Below, piece after piece: positions 60,545-64,000 of a stretch of DNA of 64,000 nucleotides (positions are counted from its first letter, which is position 1; each line of letters opens with the position of its first letter). The stretch covers positions 109,547 through 173,546 of the forward strand of contig DNXO01000091.1 in NCBI GenBank assembly GCA_003506895.1, in the 5' to 3' direction. The notes under the pieces are model-generated. The model was not told the DNA's origin, searched no databases, and saw nothing but the letters and a program-made list of their open reading frames with translations. Source of the DNA: Acetobacteraceae bacterium. GTDB taxonomy: Bacteria; Pseudomonadota; Alphaproteobacteria; Acetobacterales; Acetobacteraceae. A program made the position numbers and the translations under genes.

Positions 60545-61246
60545 ATGCCCGACGATTGTCACATCCTGGTCGTGGAAGACGACCCCCGCCTGCGCGAGCG
60601 CCTGGCGCGCTACCTGAGCAGCGAGGGGTTCCGCGTGACCACCGCCGGCGACGCGAGTGAGGCCAGGACGAAACTCCGCGCGATCGACCCGGACCTGATG
60701 GTTCTGGACGTGATGATGCCGGGCGAAACCGGCCTGGATCTGACCCAGTCGATGCGCCAGGACGGTCGCCATGATCTGCCGATCCTGCTGTTAACCGCGC
60801 GCGGCGCGCCCGAGGACCGTATCGCGGGGTTCGAGGCCGGGGCTGACGACTATCTGGGTAAGCCGTTCGAACCGCGCGAACTGGTGCTTCGAATCAGGGC
60901 GTTGCTGCGCCGTGCCCCGCCGCCGTCCGCCCCGGAAGCGCCCGCCGGCCCGGTGCGGATCGGCGAAGCGGAGTTTGATATCGACCGTGGCGAATTACGC
61001 GACGCCAGCGGTTCGATCCGCCTGACCGGCGGCGAAGCCGCTCTGCTGACCGCGCTTGCCCGCAAGCCGAACGAAGTGCTGTCCCGCGAGGACATCGCCG
61101 AAGCCCTGGGCATGGACGATTCCGGCGAACGCGCGATCGACGTTCAGGTGGTGCGCCTGCGCCGCAAGATCGAGGCCGACCCCAGGGAGCCGCGCTTCCT
61201 GCACACAGTTCGCGGGCGGGGCTACATTCTTAAGCCGGGTGCCTGA
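60545..61246 (+). CDS. OmpR-family response regulator
   Basis: A 233-residue regulator. The receiver domain (residues 5-120) has acidic D12 and D13 (VVEDD), the phosphorylated D55 (VLDVMMPGETG), T83 region (LLTARG) and K104 (LGKPFEP). The C-terminal winged helix (about 135-230) has LTGGEAALLTALARKPNEVLSRE and VVRLRRKIEADPREPRFLHTVRGRGYIL. ATG 60545 is 4 bases after the MarR stop. Next to it lies an EnvZ-like kinase, so it is the OmpR-like member of that pair, probably controlling envelope or osmotic responses. Confidence 0.92.
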   Translation: MPDDCHILVVEDDPRLRERLARYLSSEGFRVTTAGDASEARTKLRAIDPDLMVLDVMMPGETGLDLTQSMRQDGRHDLPILLLTARGAPEDRIAGFEAGADDYLGKPFEPRELVLRIRALLRRAPPPSAPEAPAGPVRIGEAEFDIDRGELRDASGSIRLTGGEAALLTALARKPNEVLSREDIAEALGMDDSGERAIDVQVVRLRRKIEADPREPRFLHTVRGRGYILKPGA

Positions 61247-61247
61247 T

Positions 61248-62582
61248 ATGCGCGCGCGCATCCCATTGCCATTCGGAAACCAGTTCAAGCGCCTGATGCC
61301 GCGCTCGTTGTTCGGACGCACGTTGCTGATCATGCTGATTCCGCTGGTGCTCGTTCAGGCCATCGCGCTGCAACTGTTCTATGGCAACCATCTGGGGGTC
61401 GTGTCCCGGCGCCTGTCCAGCGCGATCGCCGGGGAAATCTATTACACCGTGGAATTGCTGCGGCAGTTTCAAAGCCCGGCGGACCGCGAATGGGTGCTGC
61501 AAATGGCCCGCGATCAGTTCACGCTGGGCATCAAGCTGGAACCCGGCGCGCATCTGCAGCCGGTAAAGCGGCAAAACGTGCTTGGCCCGATGGATGACGA
61601 CCTGGCCGCCGCGCTGACCGAGAAATTCAACGTGCCGTTCAACATGGACTGGTCGTCCGACCCACGCTCTGTCCTGATCCGGCTGCAACTTCCGGATGGC
61701 GTGCTGGACGTTCAGGCGCCGCGCAAGCGCCTTGCGATCGGCACGATCTTTCTCTTTGTCGGCTGGGTGGTCGGCTCCGCGCTCTTGCTGTTCGCCATCG
61801 CCGCGCTGTTCATGCGCAACCAGATACGCGCCATTCGCCGGCTCGCCCGTTCCGCCGAGGCCTTCGGAATGGGCCGCGATGTGCCGCCGATCCGCCCCGA
61901 GGGTGCCTCTGAGGTTCGCCAGGCGGCCGCCGCGTTCAACCGCATGCAAGAGCGTATCCGCCGCTTCCTGGCACAACGCACGGAAATGCTGGCCGGTGTC
62001 TCCCACGACCTCCGCACCCCGCTGACCCGGTTGCGTCTGGCACTGGCCATGCTGCCGCACACCGACGAACTCCGCCAGGACGTCGCGGAAATGACCGCCG
62101 ATGTCGAGGAAATGGACCGCATGATCGGCGGCTACCTGGCGTTCGCCCGCGGCGAGGGGACGGAGCAAGCCGAACCAGTGAATCTGGCGAGTATTCTGGA
62201 TGATGTGGCGGCCGGGGCGAGACGGGCGGGAGCCTCATTGGTGCTGGACGTGCCCGCCGACCTGACGTTGAAACTGCGTGCCGACGCCGTCCGCCGAGCG
62301 ATCACCAATCTGGTGGACAATGCGCGCCGGCATGCAGGGCATGTGGCCCTGGCCGCCGTCGCGCAAGGCCGGTCGGTTCTGGTAACCATCGATGACGATG
62401 GTCCGGGTATCCCAGCCGATAAGCGCGAAAGCGTCTTCCGTCCGTTCGAGAGCGGGTCGGCCGGCGGCACCGGCCTGGGCCTGACCATTGCCCGCGATAT
62501 CGTTCGTGCACATGGGGGGGAGATTATATTGGAAGACAGTCCCCTGGGTGGGTTGCGCGCCCGCATCCGGCTGCCGGTCTGA
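61248..62582 (+). CDS. EnvZ-like sensor histidine kinase
   Basis: A 444-residue membrane kinase. TM1 is about residues 22-42 (TLLIMLIPLVLVQAIALQLF), a periplasmic domain follows to about 165, TM2 about 167-190 (IGTIFLFVGWVVGSALLLFAI), then HAMP. The phosphorylated H253 sits in GVSHDLRTPLTRLRLAL, close to the EnvZ H-box. The ATP-binding domain has NLVDNARRHAG (N box), DDDGPGIPADK (G1) and GTGLGLTIARDIVRAHGG (G2). ATG 61248 starts one base after the response-regulator stop, so the pair is co-translated. Confidence 0.93.
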   Translation: MRARIPLPFGNQFKRLMPRSLFGRTLLIMLIPLVLVQAIALQLFYGNHLGVVSRRLSSAIAGEIYYTVELLRQFQSPADREWVLQMARDQFTLGIKLEPGAHLQPVKRQNVLGPMDDDLAAALTEKFNVPFNMDWSSDPRSVLIRLQLPDGVLDVQAPRKRLAIGTIFLFVGWVVGSALLLFAIAALFMRNQIRAIRRLARSAEAFGMGRDVPPIRPEGASEVRQAAAAFNRMQERIRRFLAQRTEMLAGVSHDLRTPLTRLRLALAMLPHTDELRQDVAEMTADVEEMDRMIGGYLAFARGEGTEQAEPVNLASILDDVAAGARRAGASLVLDVPADLTLKLRADAVRRAITNLVDNARRHAGHVALAAVAQGRSVLVTIDDDGPGIPADKRESVFRPFESGSAGGTGLGLTIARDIVRAHGGEIILEDSPLGGLRARIRLPV

Positions 62583-62585
62583 CTG

Positions 62586-63692
62586 ATGTCCGATAGTGGG
62601 AAGCAAGACGCCGGGTCGCGTCTGATTGGCCTTGAAGTGCTGCGCTTCCTCGCCGCCATCGGCGTGCTGGTCTGGCACTATCAGCATTTCATGTTCATTG
62701 GTCATGAAGGGACGCCTTGGGACCCGGCTCGCCTGCCGTTCCGTTGGCTGCTCGCACCATTCTACACCTACGGGTATGAGGGCGTGGAGCTTTTCTGGTG
62801 CATCTCCGGCTTCATCTTTACCTGGAAATACGGCGACCGGATCGGCCGCGCGGGGCTGTCATTCGGGCGTTTCGTCTGGTTGCGGTTTTCCCGTCTGTAT
62901 CCGTTGCATCTGGCCACGCTGCTGATCGTCGCGGCCCTTCAGGCGGTGTATTTCGCGCGGTATGGGCAGACGTTCGTCTATGTTTTCAATGATGCCAGGC
63001 ATTTCCTGCTGAGCCTGTTCTTCGCGAACTGGTGGGGTTTCCAACTCGGAGAATCCTTCAACGGGCCATCCTGGAGCGTCTCCGCCGAGGTGCTGATCTA
63101 CATCGTTTTCTTCTGGGTTTCCCGTCTGGCCGGTTCGGGATGGAAGGCCGATCTGATCACCATGGGCGCGTTCAGTATCGGCGCGTCGGTGGTCCGGTCC
63201 CTGTTCGGTATCAAGCTGGCGTTCACCGGTGCGGGCACGTTCTTCTTTTTAGGCGCACTGGTCCTGCACCTTTACCGCTGGATCGAGATGTTTGCCCCGC
63301 GCCGGCGGCAGCTTGTCGCACTTGGCTGTGCCGTGGCGATCATGATCGTCTCCGGCCTGGTCTATCGCCGGACCCTGGCGATCGCGGGCGGCGGGCTGGT
63401 TATCTTCCCGGCGTCTGTCCTTCTGGTGCAACTTGCGATCCGACCCCGGGGTGCCGGGATCAGGGGGTGGCTAACCGACCTCGGAAACCTGACCTATGCG
63501 AGTTACATGCTGCACTTCCCGATGCAGTTGGCGGCCATGCTGGTTGTGGGACCGACGCTGCTGCGGTCGTGGATCTACGATGACTGGTTCATGCTGGCCT
63601 ATCTGGGGGCGGTCCTGGTTGTCGCGGTTGGCGTTTTCCGGTGGGTCGAACGCCCGGCCCAGGACTGGCTGCGAAGCTGGGGGCGGCGCTGA
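62586..63692 (+). CDS. Acyltransferase family 3 membrane protein (OafA/YrhL type)
   Basis: A 368-residue integral membrane O-acyltransferase with about ten hydrophobic helices. The N-terminal GLEVLRFLAAIGVLVWHYQHF contains the R and H typical of the family (RxxAxxxVxxxH), and VELFWCISGFIFTWKYGDRIG follows near residue 75. The segment FNGPSWSVSAEVLIYIVFF near residue 158 has the conserved WSxxxE. These enzymes acetylate or otherwise acylate cell-surface polysaccharide, lipid A or peptidoglycan sugars. It starts 3 bases after the kinase stop, so it is translated with an EnvZ/OmpR pair, which suggests regulated envelope modification. Confidence 0.88.
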   Translation: MSDSGKQDAGSRLIGLEVLRFLAAIGVLVWHYQHFMFIGHEGTPWDPARLPFRWLLAPFYTYGYEGVELFWCISGFIFTWKYGDRIGRAGLSFGRFVWLRFSRLYPLHLATLLIVAALQAVYFARYGQTFVYVFNDARHFLLSLFFANWWGFQLGESFNGPSWSVSAEVLIYIVFFWVSRLAGSGWKADLITMGAFSIGASVVRSLFGIKLAFTGAGTFFFLGALVLHLYRWIEMFAPRRRQLVALGCAVAIMIVSGLVYRRTLAIAGGGLVIFPASVLLVQLAIRPRGAGIRGWLTDLGNLTYASYMLHFPMQLAAMLVVGPTLLRSWIYDDWFMLAYLGAVLVVAVGVFRWVERPAQDWLRSWGRR

Positions 63693-63704
63693 TACGTCCA
63701 GTCC

Positions 63705-63791
63705 TTAAAGTGCGCGGCGGCGAATGCCGTCCTTCAGGGAGACCACATTGAAATTCAGCAGAAGGCCGATCTTGCATCCACTTAGGATACG
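63705..63791 (-). pseudogene. C-terminal remnant of a GxxExxY-family gene
   Basis: The minus strand reads RILSGCKIGLLLNFNVVSLK then DGIRRRAL and a TAA stop. This is the conserved C-terminal end of GxxExxY proteins (typical form LxxSGxxxGLLxNFxxxxLKxGIxR). Nothing of the rest is found upstream; the reading passes into a palindromic repeat. About 29 codons survive. It is a fragment of a formerly longer gene. Confidence 0.6.
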
Positions 63792-63836
63792 CGGCGAAAT
63801 AAACGAATCGTTTGACGGAAGCCGTCGGCGTCTCAT

Positions 63837-63924
63837 CGTCATGGCGGGCGCAGGCCCGCCATCCACGACTTGCAGTGCTGGTCGGGGAAAAGGCGTGGAT
63901 GGCGGGCCTGCGCCCGCCATGACG
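63837..63924. repeat. Nested inverted repeat (REP-like) with 31-base perfect arms
   Basis: Arms 63837-63867 and 63894-63924 are exact reverse complements around a 26-base spacer. Each arm itself holds a hairpin, ATGGCGGGC-GCAG-GCCCGCCAT (or its complement), so the DNA can fold either as one large cruciform or two small hairpins. This is the structure of REP/BIME-type repeats. It is positioned upstream of the GxxExxY remnant. Confidence 0.8.
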
Positions 63925-64000
63925 GTCTCCACCGGCCGTGCGTCCATCGAAGCGGTTATTTCGCAGCGGACCCTTAGTGTCCGTCCCGGAACTTATTGAG

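Noticed and set aside
63705..63999. Open frames on both strands through the nested inverted repeat
   Set aside because: Their repeated AGPPS/GGPAPAM peptides are a by-product of the palindrome; only the C-terminal GxxExxY remnant is recognisable.

Overview
The window looks like chromosome of a GC-rich, motile, Gram-negative alphaproteobacterium. The gene families (fused TRAP permeases, CaiB/CitE enzymes, hook genes with sigma-54-type promoters, an IS5 element of the kind common in acetic-acid-bacteria relatives) fit the Rhodospirillales/Acetobacteraceae. That placement is inference from gene content, not from a marker gene.

Layout. (1) 1-7848: one co-directional catabolic/transport operon: two ABC permeases and an NMT1/THI5-type binding protein, then an ACMSD-like amidohydrolase, a flavin monooxygenase, a ureidoglycolate-lyase-like protein, an isopenicillin-N-synthase-like oxygenase and a DapA-like aldolase, closed by a likely terminator. 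(2) 8002-19512: a second catabolic region with two TRAP transporters (each with DctQ and DctM fused), an IclR regulator, a TauD-type dioxygenase, a convergent RidA protein, a TIM-barrel hydrolase, an RpiB-like isomerase and a GMC oxidoreductase. (3) 19567-21577: tRNA-Lys(CTT) followed by two decayed transposase genes (IS66-like and IS630-like). (4) 21955-36561: a glycan-modification region: two giant GT2-GT4 glycosyltransferases with different repeat-rich N-termini, a TPR protein, two methyltransferases, a GH-A-like TIM-barrel protein, a 2OG-Fe(II) oxygenase, a sulfotransferase and a small probable beta-sandwich protein. Its middle is visibly richer in AT. (5) 36718-37585: an IS5-family element whose transposase carries a 4-base tandem duplication. 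(6) 37838-42099: a small secreted protein and the flagellar hook genes flgD, fliK and flgE, with divergent sigma-54-type promoters around a palindrome. (7) 42100-50816: small membrane proteins, a heteromeric-type acyl-CoA dehydrogenase pair, a class A penicillin-binding protein, a D-2-hydroxyacid dehydrogenase, an FKBP isomerase and a ParDE toxin-antitoxin pair. (8) 50885-63692: tRNA-Leu(TAA), a methyltransferase, a CoA-transferase/CitE-lyase pair, a DUF2235 hydrolase, a TPP enzyme, a MaoC-like protein, an amine oxidase, a branched-chain aminotransferase divergent from a MarR regulator across a perfect palindrome, an EnvZ/OmpR-like pair and an acyltransferase. (9) 63705-64000: the 3' remnant of a GxxExxY gene and a nested inverted repeat.

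How genes work together. Regions 1 and 2 pair high-affinity uptake with oxidative and hydrolytic enzymes for small organic, probably nitrogenous, substrates. Region 4 probably builds and decorates a surface glycan; its position beside hook genes makes flagellar glycosylation one possible role, but no flagellin gene is in view. The most attractive unexplained items are the region 1 enzyme set, the glycosyltransferase repeat architectures and the shared hook-gene control region.
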